Assembly (NCBI GenBank): GCA_031278255.1
Contig: JAITKU010000247.1
Coordinates: 1-32,357, forward strand
Length of the DNA: 32,357 nt
Origin: Eubacteriales Family XIII. Incertae Sedis bacterium
Lineage (GTDB): Bacteria > Bacillota > Clostridia > Peptostreptococcales > Anaerovoracaceae
Direction of reading: 5' to 3'
Position 1 is the stretch's first letter, and every line of letters starts with the position of its first letter. The notes under the pieces were generated by a model. That model ran no database searches. It was not told the DNA's origin and worked only from the letters and a program-made list of their open reading frames with translations. Position numbers and translations under genes: made by a program. Shown piece after piece: positions 1 to 7,276 of this stretch.

Positions 1-140
1 ACGGAATAAAGTTGACAAATTTGGCGCAGAATTTTTTTCGTCGAGCAAGGCGCAAAACGCAGACGAACCCTAAGGTTCGGCGAGGCTTTGCAACACAGTT
101 CGGCGGAAAAAAGGCAAGCTAAATGTCCGGTTTATTCCGT
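1..140. repeat. Foldback (MITE-like) element with 10-bp terminal inverted repeats
   Basis: Bases 1-10 (ACGGAATAAA) are the exact reverse complement of bases 131-140. The centre (64-79) is a perfect CGAACC/GGTTCG hairpin with a 4-nt loop. Between these, the left half and the reverse complement of the right half align along most of their length (shared GACA, a T-run, CGAxC, GCAAA), so the whole segment is one long imperfect hairpin. It sits 14 bp past the hisE stop. No transposase is present. It may be a non-autonomous mobile element or an intergenic repeat that also ends the his transcript. The left edge coincides with the window edge, so the element may extend further. Confidence 0.55.
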
Positions 141-154
141 AACGAATCCTAAGC

Positions 155-562
155 CTATGTGTCGCGATCCGCCGCGCGCGGCTGTTTCAGGTTGCCGATC
201 TTCTTGCTTCGCTCCCGCAGGATGCTTTCGATGTTTTCGAGCGGGATATCCCGCTCCGCCATCAGGACGAGCAGGTGATAGAGCAGGTCGCAGAGTTCGT
301 TTTCGAGATCGGCGCGCGCCCGCGCGGGACCCGCGGCGCGATCGGCCCGCCCGCACGCCGTTTCCTCCCGCCCCGCCGCCGCAATCGCCTCGGCCGCCGC
401 CAGATTCTTCGCCGCTATGATCGTTTCGGCGCATTCCTCGCCGCATTTTTTCAGAATCTTGTCGAGGCCCTCCCGAAACAGGTAGCAGGTGTAGGACCCC
501 TCCGCCGGCGTCCGCTTGCGCGACAGCGCGACTGTGTACAGTTCCCGCAGCGCATCATCCAT
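155..562 (-). CDS. hisE: Phosphoribosyl-ATP pyrophosphatase HisE
   Basis: Second step of histidine biosynthesis: hydrolyses phosphoribosyl-ATP to phosphoribosyl-AMP and pyrophosphate in the cytoplasm. The family features are visible: an EGSYTCYLF segment, then DKILKKCGEECAETIIAAKN and ELCDLLYHLLVLMAE, the acidic helices that hold magnesium. The ATG at 562 is chosen because GGAGGT lies just upstream and the family pattern begins there. The protein has 135 residues, while HisE is usually about 105. The extra length is an Ala/Arg-rich insert of roughly 30 residues (about 60-92) between the two acidic helices. The start overlaps the end of hisI by 8 bp. It is the last gene of the operon. Confidence 0.93.
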   Translation of the reverse strand: MDDALRELYTVALSRKRTPAEGSYTCYLFREGLDKILKKCGEECAETIIAAKNLAAAEAIAAAGREETACGRADRAAGPARARADLENELCDLLYHLLVLMAERDIPLENIESILRERSKKIGNLKQPRAADRDT

Positions 563-914
563 GTGAACCTCCGTATAACAATCCGGTCCGATAAAAGCAG
601 GTCCTGTTCCCCGTATGACAGGCCGCGCCCGTCTGTTCCACCACGACGAGCAGCGCATCGTCGTCGCAGTCGGGCGTTACGGATACGACGCGCTGGAAAT
701 GCCCGGAGCTTTCCCCCTTGTTCCAAAGCGCGCCGCGCGAACGGCTGTAAAACCACGTGAAGCCCGTCTCCAGCGTCTTTGCGAGGCTCTCCTCGTTCAT
801 GTAGGCGAGCATAAGCACCTCTCCCGTGCCGCGCTGCTGCACGACGGCCGGTATCAGTTCCGATTTTTTGAAATACCCCGCGAGGTCCGGGCGCACATCC
901 CGTTGCGCTTCCAA
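555..914 (-). CDS. hisI: Phosphoribosyl-AMP cyclohydrolase HisI
   Basis: Third step of histidine synthesis: opens the adenine ring of phosphoribosyl-AMP in a zinc-dependent reaction. Diagnostic motifs are present: MLAYMNEES, WFYSRSR, LWNKGESSGH, the metal-binding DCDDD and the C-terminal ACHTGNRTCF with two cysteines. The protein has 119 residues, normal for a stand-alone HisI. The start is TTG, supported by an AAAGGAG ribosome binding site 7 nt upstream; no ATG fits. In many bacteria HisI and HisE are fused; here they are separate but overlap by 8 bp, so translation is probably coupled. Confidence 0.94.
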   Translation of the reverse strand: MEAQRDVRPDLAGYFKKSELIPAVVQQRGTGEVLMLAYMNEESLAKTLETGFTWFYSRSRGALWNKGESSGHFQRVVSVTPDCDDDALLVVVEQTGAACHTGNRTCFYRTGLLYGGSHG

Positions 915-976
915 TGGGAATCTCCTTTCCGTCCGGCATTCTCGCGCGCCTTGCCGCCGCGCGCGGGACCCGAATC

Positions 977-1738
977 CTACAGCAGCCTGACCGGAACGCC
1001 CGCCCGCGCCAGTTCGCCTTTCACATCCGCCACGGAGAGTTCTCCGTAATGGAATATCGAGGCGGCCAGCGCCGCGTCCGCGTCCGTTTCGCGAAAAAGT
1101 TCCGTAAAATCGGATATCTTCCCGCCGCCGCCCGACGCGATGACGGGGATGCGCACGGCGGCGCAGATCGCGTTCAGCATACCCGTGTCGAAGCCGCTTT
1201 TCGTCCCGTCCGCGTCCATGGACGTAAGGAGTATCTCACCCGCGCCGCGCCTTTCGGCCTCCCGCGCCCATTCCGCGGCGTCAAGCCCCGTGTCGATCCG
1301 TCCGCCGTGAACGTAGACCTTGTAACGACCCGCGCCCGCGCCTTTCGCGTCTATCGCCACGACGACGCACTGACTGCCGAAACGCGCGGCCGCCTCCGAG
1401 ATCAGATCCGGGTTCTTGATCGCGGCGGAATTCACGGAAACCTTATCCGCCCCGGCGCGCAGCAAGCCGCGAAAATCCTCGACGCTCCGAATGCCGCCGC
1501 CCACCGTCAGCGGGACAAAGACGTGCTTCGCGGTTTTAAGCACCACGTCCGCCATCGTGTCACGCCCCTCGTGGGTGGCCGTTATATCGAGAAACACGAT
1601 CTCGTCCGCGCCCTGCCGGTCGTAGGCCATCGCGCATTCCACGGGATCGCCCACCTCCTTGATATCGACGAAATGGATCCCCTTGACAACCCTGCCGTCG
1701 CGCACGTCGAGGCAGGGGATGATGCGTTTTGCGAGCAT
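977..1738 (-). CDS. hisF: Imidazole glycerol phosphate synthase cyclase subunit HisF
   Basis: A (beta/alpha)8 barrel that takes ammonia from HisH and converts PRFAR to imidazole glycerol phosphate and AICAR. The two catalytic aspartates of the family are visible at D11 (PCLDVRDG) and D130 (VVAIDAKG). The phosphate-binding loops (TVGGGI near 78-83 and ASGGGG in the C-terminal half) are intact. The length of 253 residues is typical. The ATG at 1738 is preceded by AAAGGA. It follows hisA after about 32 bp, and its partner hisH is just upstream of hisA in the same operon. Confidence 0.96.
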   Translation of the reverse strand: MLAKRIIPCLDVRDGRVVKGIHFVDIKEVGDPVECAMAYDRQGADEIVFLDITATHEGRDTMADVVLKTAKHVFVPLTVGGGIRSVEDFRGLLRAGADKVSVNSAAIKNPDLISEAAARFGSQCVVVAIDAKGAGAGRYKVYVHGGRIDTGLDAAEWAREAERRGAGEILLTSMDADGTKSGFDTGMLNAICAAVRIPVIASGGGGKISDFTELFRETDADAALAASIFHYGELSVADVKGELARAGVPVRLL

Positions 1739-1770
1739 CCTGTATCCTTTCTTCCGGGCGGCGGCGCGGC

Positions 1771-2493
1771 TTACGCGGTCGCCGCGGCTTCCGCGATCGC
1801 CTCGCGCAGCGACAGCCTCCCCTTGTACAGGGCCTTGCCGAGGATGGCGCCGTACAGGCCCATCCGCGCGAGTTTCCGCACGTCCGCCGTGTCCGTGACG
1901 CCGCCGCTGGCTATGATATCGCAGGAAACGGCGTCCCGCAGGGCCGCAAGCTGCTCGAAATTCGGGCCCGAGAGCGCGCCGTCCTTTGAGATATCGGTAA
2001 ATATGATCGTGCGAACCCCCATGTCCTCCATCCGCTTCGCCAGCGCGATATAATCCGCGCCCCCGTCCGCGAGCCAGCCCGCGGTGCGCACGCGCCCGTT
2101 CATCGCGTCTATGCCCGCCGCGATGCGCGCGCCGTGCTTTCGGACGGCGGCGCGCATGAAGTCCGGATCGTGCAGGGCGGCCGAACCGAGGATCACGCGG
2201 CTTACGCCGCGCGCCAGATAATACTCTACGGAGTCCATATCCCGAACGCCGCCGCCGAACTCGACCGCGAGGCCGCTTTCGCGCGCGACCCGCGTGACCT
2301 GCGCCGCGTTGACGCGCCTGCCCAGGGCGGCGCCGTCCAAATCCACCATATGAATCCACCGCGCGCCCGCGGCGCGAAATCCGCGCGCCGTTTCGAGCGC
2401 ATCGTCCGCGACCTGTTCCGCCGTGTCGAAATCGCCGCGCGTCAGGCGCACGCATATGCCGTCCTTGATATCGATTGCAGGAAAAATTATCAT
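1771..2493 (-). CDS. hisA: ProFAR isomerase HisA
   Basis: Isomerises ProFAR to PRFAR, the step before imidazole ring formation. It is a (beta/alpha)8 barrel with the general acid/base pair D8 (PAIDIKDG) and D129 (AGIDAMNG), and glycine-rich phosphate loops (EFGGGVRD, IASGGV). The length of 240 residues is normal. The ATG at 2493 is 11 nt after the hisH stop and has only a poor ribosome binding site, so translation may depend on coupling to hisH. One might consider a dual HisA/TrpF (PriA) function, but nothing in the sequence demands it. Confidence 0.95.
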   Translation of the reverse strand: MIIFPAIDIKDGICVRLTRGDFDTAEQVADDALETARGFRAAGARWIHMVDLDGAALGRRVNAAQVTRVARESGLAVEFGGGVRDMDSVEYYLARGVSRVILGSAALHDPDFMRAAVRKHGARIAAGIDAMNGRVRTAGWLADGGADYIALAKRMEDMGVRTIIFTDISKDGALSGPNFEQLAALRDAVSCDIIASGGVTDTADVRKLARMGLYGAILGKALYKGRLSLREAIAEAAATA

Positions 2494-2504
2494 ATTATTA
2501 CACT

Positions 2505-3104
2505 TTAATCCAATTCACAGAAATTCCGCAATATGCGCAGCCCCACCGCGCCGCTCTTCTCCGGATGAAACTGGCAGCCGAACACATTGTCGCGAAATAC
2601 GAGGCCCGGAACGCGCTCGCCGTATTCGGTGTAGAGCGCGATGTGCCGCCTGTCCGTGACGGCCTTGTAGGAGTGGACAAAATACAGCCTGTCGCCCTCC
2701 TTGATATCGCGGGAGAGCGGGCAGACGGCCTCGTGCTTCACGTCGCTCCAGCCTATGTGCGGTATCTTCAGGCCCGGGGCCGCAATCCGGTCCACGCGTC
2801 CGGCGATCAGACCGAGACCGCGCGTTTTCTCGAATTCAAAGCCCAGATCGAACAACAGCTGCATACCGAGGCAGATGCCGAGCAGGGGCTTGCGTTCCGC
2901 CTCGCGCGCGATCGCGTCCGCGAGTCCCGCCGCTTCGAGTTTGCGCATCGCGTCCGGAAAGGCGCCGACGCCCGGCAGTATCAGTTTGTCCGCTCGCGAG
3001 AGCGCCGCGCGCTCCGCCGTGATCACACTGTCAAAGCCGAGGAAATCCAGCGCGTTTTTCACGCTGAACAGATTGCCCGCGCCGTAATCGATTATCGCTA
3101 TCAT
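2505..3104 (-). CDS. hisH: Imidazole glycerol phosphate synthase glutaminase subunit HisH
   Basis: Class I glutamine amidotransferase that supplies ammonia to HisF. The catalytic triad is visible: C78 in GICLGMQ, and H180 and E182 in FHPEKS. The N terminus IAIIDYGAGN is the family signature. The length is 199 residues. The ATG at 3104 shares its A with the hisB TGA stop (TGATG), indicating coupled translation. An in-frame GTG one codon upstream is an alternative start. Confidence 0.95.
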   Translation of the reverse strand: MIAIIDYGAGNLFSVKNALDFLGFDSVITAERAALSRADKLILPGVGAFPDAMRKLEAAGLADAIAREAERKPLLGICLGMQLLFDLGFEFEKTRGLGLIAGRVDRIAAPGLKIPHIGWSDVKHEAVCPLSRDIKEGDRLYFVHSYKAVTDRRHIALYTEYGERVPGLVFRDNVFGCQFHPEKSGAVGLRILRNFCELD

Positions 3105-3679
3105 CACAGACTGCCCTTTGTCGAGAGCGCGTCGCCGCCCGTGCGCCGCACGGCTTCCTTCAGCGCGTGCGCGAAAGCTTTAAAGACCGCTTCGCACTTG
3201 TGGTGATCGTTCTCGCCGTACAGTATGTTGATATGCAGCGTCAACTGCGCGTTGGAGGCGAAAGCCCTGAAGAACTCCTTTACGAGCTGGGTATCGAGTC
3301 CCCCTATCGCGGGCCCCTCGAAAGCGCCGTTGAACACCGACACGCCGCGGCCGCAGACATCGACGGAACACGCGGCGAGCGCCTCATCCATGGGGGCGGT
3401 GAAGTTCCCGTACCGGGCGATCCCCTCCCGCGCCACGGCGCGCGCGAAAGCCAAACCGAGCGCGATGCCCACGTCCTCAACCGTGTGGTGCCCGTCCACG
3501 TGCAGATCGCCCCTGCATTCGATCTCGACGCCAAAGCCGCTGTGTACGGCAAAGGCCGTCAGCATATGGTCGAAGAAACCGATTCCCGTTGAAATAACGG
3601 GGCTTTCGCCGCCGTCCGGCAAGAGTCGCACACGGATATCGGTTTCCGCCGTGCTTCGTTTGATTTCGCTGTTTCTCAT
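3104..3679 (-). CDS. hisB: Imidazoleglycerol-phosphate dehydratase HisB (monofunctional)
   Basis: Dehydrates imidazole glycerol phosphate to imidazole acetol phosphate, a manganese-dependent step. The metal-binding repeats are visible: FFDHML, HVDGHHTVED and ENDHHKCEAVFKA. At 191 residues it holds only the dehydratase domain, not the HAD-type phosphatase fused to it in enteric bacteria. The ATG at 3679 is chosen because GGGGAAG lies just before it; an ATG six codons upstream has no binding site. A 107-bp gap separates it from hisD; I see no feature in that gap. Confidence 0.95.
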   Translation of the reverse strand: MRNSEIKRSTAETDIRVRLLPDGGESPVISTGIGFFDHMLTAFAVHSGFGVEIECRGDLHVDGHHTVEDVGIALGLAFARAVAREGIARYGNFTAPMDEALAACSVDVCGRGVSVFNGAFEGPAIGGLDTQLVKEFFRAFASNAQLTLHINILYGENDHHKCEAVFKAFAHALKEAVRRTGGDALSTKGSL

Positions 3680-3786
3680 ACTTCCCCGCTTTCTCATCGC
3701 CGCGCGACGCCGGCTTCCCCTGCGCGGCGGCAAGCTCCGCGCGGCCCGGCCGAAACGCGCCGGAACCCGTGCCCGCCCGAACGGAA

Positions 3787-5097
3787 TCAGACCGAAAATC
3801 GCGCCCTTATCGCGTCCGCGTGGGCGCCGAGGCCCTCCCTTTCGGCGATCGTTATGATATCGTCCCGCGCGGCCGCCAAAGCCTCCCGCGCGTAGTGCGT
3901 GTAACTCATGCGCTTCACAAAGTCGTACACGCCGAGCGGAGAGGCGAAGCGCGCGGCGCCCGCGGTGGGCAGCACGTGGTTCGGCCCCGCATAGTAATCC
4001 CCGAGCGGTTCCGGCGCGTAAGGCCCGCAAAAGACAGAGCCGGCGTTTTGGATTCGCCCGAGGTACGACAGCGGATCCTCCAGCAGGATCTCGAGATGTT
4101 CCGGCGCGATCCGATCGGCGAGCGCGAGCATTTCATCCACGCTCCGGCACACGACGATCAGGCCGAAGTTTTCGAGCGAGGCGCGCGCGATCTCACCGCG
4201 CAAAAGCGCGCGCAGACGGCGCGCAAGCTCATCCGCGACGGCCGCGGCGATCTCTGCGCTCGTCGTCAGCAGCACGGCGGCGGCGTTCGCGTCGTGTTCG
4301 GCCTGGCTGAGCATGTCCGCCGCGATGTACGCGGGCGAAGCGCCGGCGTCCGCCAGCACCAATATCTCGCTGGGTCCCGCTATCATGTCGATATCGACCC
4401 TGCCGTACAGGAGCCTTTTCGCCGTCGCCACGAATATATTTCCGGGGCCCACGATCTTATCCACGCGCGGGATGCTTTCCGTCCCGTAGGCGAGGGCGGC
4501 GACGGCCTGCGCGCCCCCCGTCAAAAAGAGCTTGTCCACGCCCGCGATACAGGCCGCCGCCAGGATATCGGGGTTTGCCGTATAGCGCGTTTCCGCCCCC
4601 TCGCGGACCGGCGCGGGCGGCGTGACCACGATGAGTTCCGAAACGCCCGCGAGCTTCGCGGGAATGCCGTTCATGAGAACGGTCGAGGGATAGGCCGCCG
4701 TACCGCCCGGCACGTAGAGTCCGACGCGCGCGAGTCCGCGAACGGTCTGCCCGAGCGTCACGCCCGCCTCGCGGATCTCGTAGCCCGCGCATATCTGCCG
4801 TTCGTGGTAGCGGCGTATGTTGGCCGCGGCGCGTTCGAGCGCCCCGCGAAGCGGGGGCGCCATGGCGTTCAGGGCCGCCTCGAAGTCCGCCGGACCCCGC
4901 TCAAGCTTCGCGGGACAAGCCCCGTCGAAACGCAGGCCGTACGCGCGCAGGGCGTCGTCGCCGTTCTCGCGGACCGCGCGCAGGATATCCCGCACCGTTT
5001 CCTCCGTGTCGCGGTCGCGCGCCTCGGCGCGCGCCTCTATTCGCTTCAGGGCGGCGTATTCCGCCGCGCCGTCGGCGTTTATAAGCTGTATGTTCAT
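3787..5097 (-). CDS. hisD: Histidinol dehydrogenase HisD
   Basis: Last two steps of the pathway: NAD-dependent oxidation of L-histidinol to L-histidine. Zinc ligands and catalytic residues match the family: Q265 and H268 in SQAEHD, E333 and H334 in APEHLE, D367 in GDYYAGPNHVLPT, and H426 near the C terminus. The YVPGG and GGAQAVAALAYGT segments are also standard. The length of 436 residues is normal. The ATG overlaps the hisZG stop by 4 bp (ATGA). Confidence 0.96.
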   Translation of the reverse strand: MNIQLINADGAAEYAALKRIEARAEARDRDTEETVRDILRAVRENGDDALRAYGLRFDGACPAKLERGPADFEAALNAMAPPLRGALERAAANIRRYHERQICAGYEIREAGVTLGQTVRGLARVGLYVPGGTAAYPSTVLMNGIPAKLAGVSELIVVTPPAPVREGAETRYTANPDILAAACIAGVDKLFLTGGAQAVAALAYGTESIPRVDKIVGPGNIFVATAKRLLYGRVDIDMIAGPSEILVLADAGASPAYIAADMLSQAEHDANAAAVLLTTSAEIAAAVADELARRLRALLRGEIARASLENFGLIVVCRSVDEMLALADRIAPEHLEILLEDPLSYLGRIQNAGSVFCGPYAPEPLGDYYAGPNHVLPTAGAARFASPLGVYDFVKRMSYTHYAREALAAARDDIITIAEREGLGAHADAIRARFSV

Positions 5098-6764
5098 CCC
5101 GCGCGCACCCCTTGCAACTTCGCCGCAAGCGCGTCGATCTCTTTCTTTTTCAACTTCATGCTCGCGACGTTCACGATCATGCGGGCCGAAACCGCGCGAA
5201 TCTCCTCTATGACCGCCAGCCCGTTCTCCCGCAGCGTGTTACCCGATTCCACGATATCCACAATGCCGTCCGCGAGGCCGAGCAGGGGCGCGAGTTCGAC
5301 GGAGCCTTCTATGCGGATGATCTCCACATCCATGCCCTTGCTCTCGAACCAAGCCGCCGCCACATTCGGATACTTCGTGGCCACGCGCTTCGCACCGAAA
5401 CCGCCGTAGAAGTCCGCGCCCGCGCGCGCCGCCAGCGCGAAGCGGCATTTGCCGACGCCGAGGTCCAGAATCTCGTAGTACACGCCGCCCTGCTCGGCGA
5501 TCGTATCCTTGCCGACGACGCCGACATCGCAGACGCCGTGTTCCACGTAGGTGATCACATCCGCGGCTTTCGCGAGTACGACCTCTATGCCCGTCCCCGG
5601 CATGGGAAGCAACAGGCGGCGGCCCTTGGTTTGCAGGGGACCCACATCATAGCCCGCGGCCCTCAACATCTCGACGACCTCCCCCTCCAGCCGGCCTTTT
5701 GTGAGCGCGATTCGCAGGCGCGGCGCGGCGGATTTTGGCGCGGCGGAGGCGGCGGGCGGCGCGTCCGCCGCGGCGCGGGACCGTTGCAGATGCCCGTCCG
5801 CCAGCGCGTCCACGTGAAAGGCGAAGCCCGTGGCCGGCAGGTCCTCGCCGAAATCCTTGAAGAGTCCGTCGTAACGCCCGCCGGAAAGCACGGCGTCCCC
5901 CGAGGAAGCCGTATATCCCTTAAACACCAAGGAACTGTAATATTCGGCTTGATTTACCAAACCGAAGTCTATCATAATCCGGTCTTTCAGGTCAAGCCCC
6001 CGCAGTATTTCGTATACGCGCTCCAAATAGGCGAGCATATTCGGCAGCACGGGATCGCGCCCCCTAAACAGCGCGCGCGCCTCCCGCAGCGCCTCCGCGC
6101 CGCCGAAGAGTCCGGGCAGGGCGCGCAGCATATCCGCCACGTCGCTCTGCCGCGCCCCCTCGAGTACATCGCCGAGGGCCGCGTAATTCTTCGCCGCGAT
6201 GTGCCGGTGTATGCTTTCCTTTTCTTCAGGCCCCGCTTCGAGCAAAGACATCAGCCTGTTGAACACGCCGACGTGCCCGATCTCGATGCGAAACGGCGAC
6301 GGGGCGCAGACGGCCAGGGCCTCCGCCGCCGCGCCGAGAATCTCCGCGTCGGAATCAAACGAGGAATCGCCGATCAATTCTATGCCCATCTGCATGATCT
6401 CGGCGCGCTTTCCGCGCAGCGCGGGCTGCCGGCGAAAGACCTGCTGCGCGTAATAGATGCGGATCGGCAACGCGCTGCCTTTCAGCTTCGTGGCCGTCAT
6501 GCGCGCGATCGGGATGGTCGAATCCGGCCGCACGGTCAACAGCCGGCCCCGGTTGTCGGTCAGCTTATACATGCTCTCCGGCCGATAATAGGCCGCCTTG
6601 CTCGAAAACACATCGTAAAACTCAAGGCCCGGGGTCCGCACCTCGCGGTAGCCCCGCTTCTCGAAAACGCCGCGCAGCAACCCGATTACGGCGTTTTGGG
6701 CCTCGCATTCCCGAAACAGCAAATCCCCCGTTCCCTCGGGCGTGATCTTGTCATTGCGTATCAT
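5094..6764 (-). CDS. hisZG: Fused ATP phosphoribosyltransferase HisZ-HisG
   Basis: First committed step of histidine synthesis: joins ATP and PRPP. Residues 1 to about 328 are the HisZ regulatory subunit, a histidyl-tRNA synthetase relative (GTGDLLF, TVRPDSTIPIARM, SGGRYDGL). Residues about 329-348 are an Ala/Pro-rich linker. Residues about 349-556 are the short catalytic HisG (RIALTKGRL, the PRPP loop GIVDIVESGNTLRENGL). In organisms with short HisG these are normally two genes forming a hetero-octamer; here they form one 556-residue chain. The frame is continuous, so this is not an assembly artefact of two adjacent genes. It heads the operon; GGAG sites precede the ATG. Confidence 0.93.
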   Translation of the reverse strand: MIRNDKITPEGTGDLLFRECEAQNAVIGLLRGVFEKRGYREVRTPGLEFYDVFSSKAAYYRPESMYKLTDNRGRLLTVRPDSTIPIARMTATKLKGSALPIRIYYAQQVFRRQPALRGKRAEIMQMGIELIGDSSFDSDAEILGAAAEALAVCAPSPFRIEIGHVGVFNRLMSLLEAGPEEKESIHRHIAAKNYAALGDVLEGARQSDVADMLRALPGLFGGAEALREARALFRGRDPVLPNMLAYLERVYEILRGLDLKDRIMIDFGLVNQAEYYSSLVFKGYTASSGDAVLSGGRYDGLFKDFGEDLPATGFAFHVDALADGHLQRSRAAADAPPAASAAPKSAAPRLRIALTKGRLEGEVVEMLRAAGYDVGPLQTKGRRLLLPMPGTGIEVVLAKAADVITYVEHGVCDVGVVGKDTIAEQGGVYYEILDLGVGKCRFALAARAGADFYGGFGAKRVATKYPNVAAAWFESKGMDVEIIRIEGSVELAPLLGLADGIVDIVESGNTLRENGLAVIEEIRAVSARMIVNVASMKLKKKEIDALAAKLQGVRAG

Positions 6765-6867
6765 GAACGTCTCCGTCTCCTCCGTCTGTTCGTTTCGGAC
6801 ACAAGCCCCCCGCTCGCGGGCGCGGGCCGGCCCATCTCCAAAACCCCGCTCGGCCTCTCGGCGGCCG

Positions 6868-6903
6868 CTTTATCATTTTATCACGATAAAGCGATAAAGT
6901 CAA
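6868..6903 (-). promoter_or_regulatory. his operon promoter overlapped by a 32-bp palindromic operator candidate
   Basis: On the minus strand TTGACT (6903-6898), 17 nt, TAAAAT (6880-6875) is a near-consensus sigma-A promoter, placing the RNA start about 100 nt before hisZG. Positions 6868-6899 form a dyad matching at 26 of 32 bases, made of two TTTATC arms and two GATAAA arms, covering the region from the -35 to beyond the -10. A repressor bound there would block RNA polymerase. TrpR-like YerC/HisR proteins are known candidate his regulators in Bacillota, but the assignment is inference. The leader shows no T-box and no run of His codons. Confidence 0.75.
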
Positions 6904-6936
6904 GCGCGCGCCGCGCATTTTTTCCGCGCCCCCGCC

Positions 6937-7218
6937 TCATTCCTCGATGTCCGCATCCTCCGCGAGCGGAAACGGAATAACAATATTTCGGGCGTCCGCC
7001 AGGGAATCGGCGGGGACGTAGATATCGATGGGGCATATGCTGTTCGCGCCCATAAAAATCTCGAGGAAATTGCCCGCGCCTTTCCAGCGCCGCTCGCTCG
7101 GGACGCCCTCTCCGCGCAGCTTGGATTCGAGTATGTCCGCCTCCATGCTGTCGGTCGCGGTGCAGAGGTACACGCCGTCGCGCCATTCTTTTTTTTCGGC
7201 CTCTTTCTTTTCAAACAT
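6937..7218 (-). CDS. Small DUF2007-like protein
   Basis: A 93-residue soluble protein. The core (about residues 16-80) has the DUF2007 pattern: a start strand (YLCTATD), a helix MEADILESKLRGEGVPSE, and a later strand IDIYVPADSLADARNIV. This ferredoxin-like fold is often annotated as a putative signal-transducing or PII-like domain, but its role is not established. The charged N terminus (MFEKKEAEKKEW) is unremarkable. The ATG at 7218 has a GGGAGGAAG binding site. It lies 58 bp after thrS on the same strand and is probably cotranscribed with it; I see no clear terminator before the his promoter. Confidence 0.7.
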   Translation of the reverse strand: MFEKKEAEKKEWRDGVYLCTATDSMEADILESKLRGEGVPSERRWKGAGNFLEIFMGANSICPIDIYVPADSLADARNIVIPFPLAEDADIEE

Positions 7219-7276
7219 CGATCTTCCTCCCGCCGCGCAAGGCTCCGTTTCGGACCGGCGCAGACGCCGCCCCGCG

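Noticed and set aside
6765..6867. T-box or histidine leader-peptide attenuator before hisZG
   Set aside because: The leader is only about 100 nt, with no run of His codons, no T-box core and no terminator.
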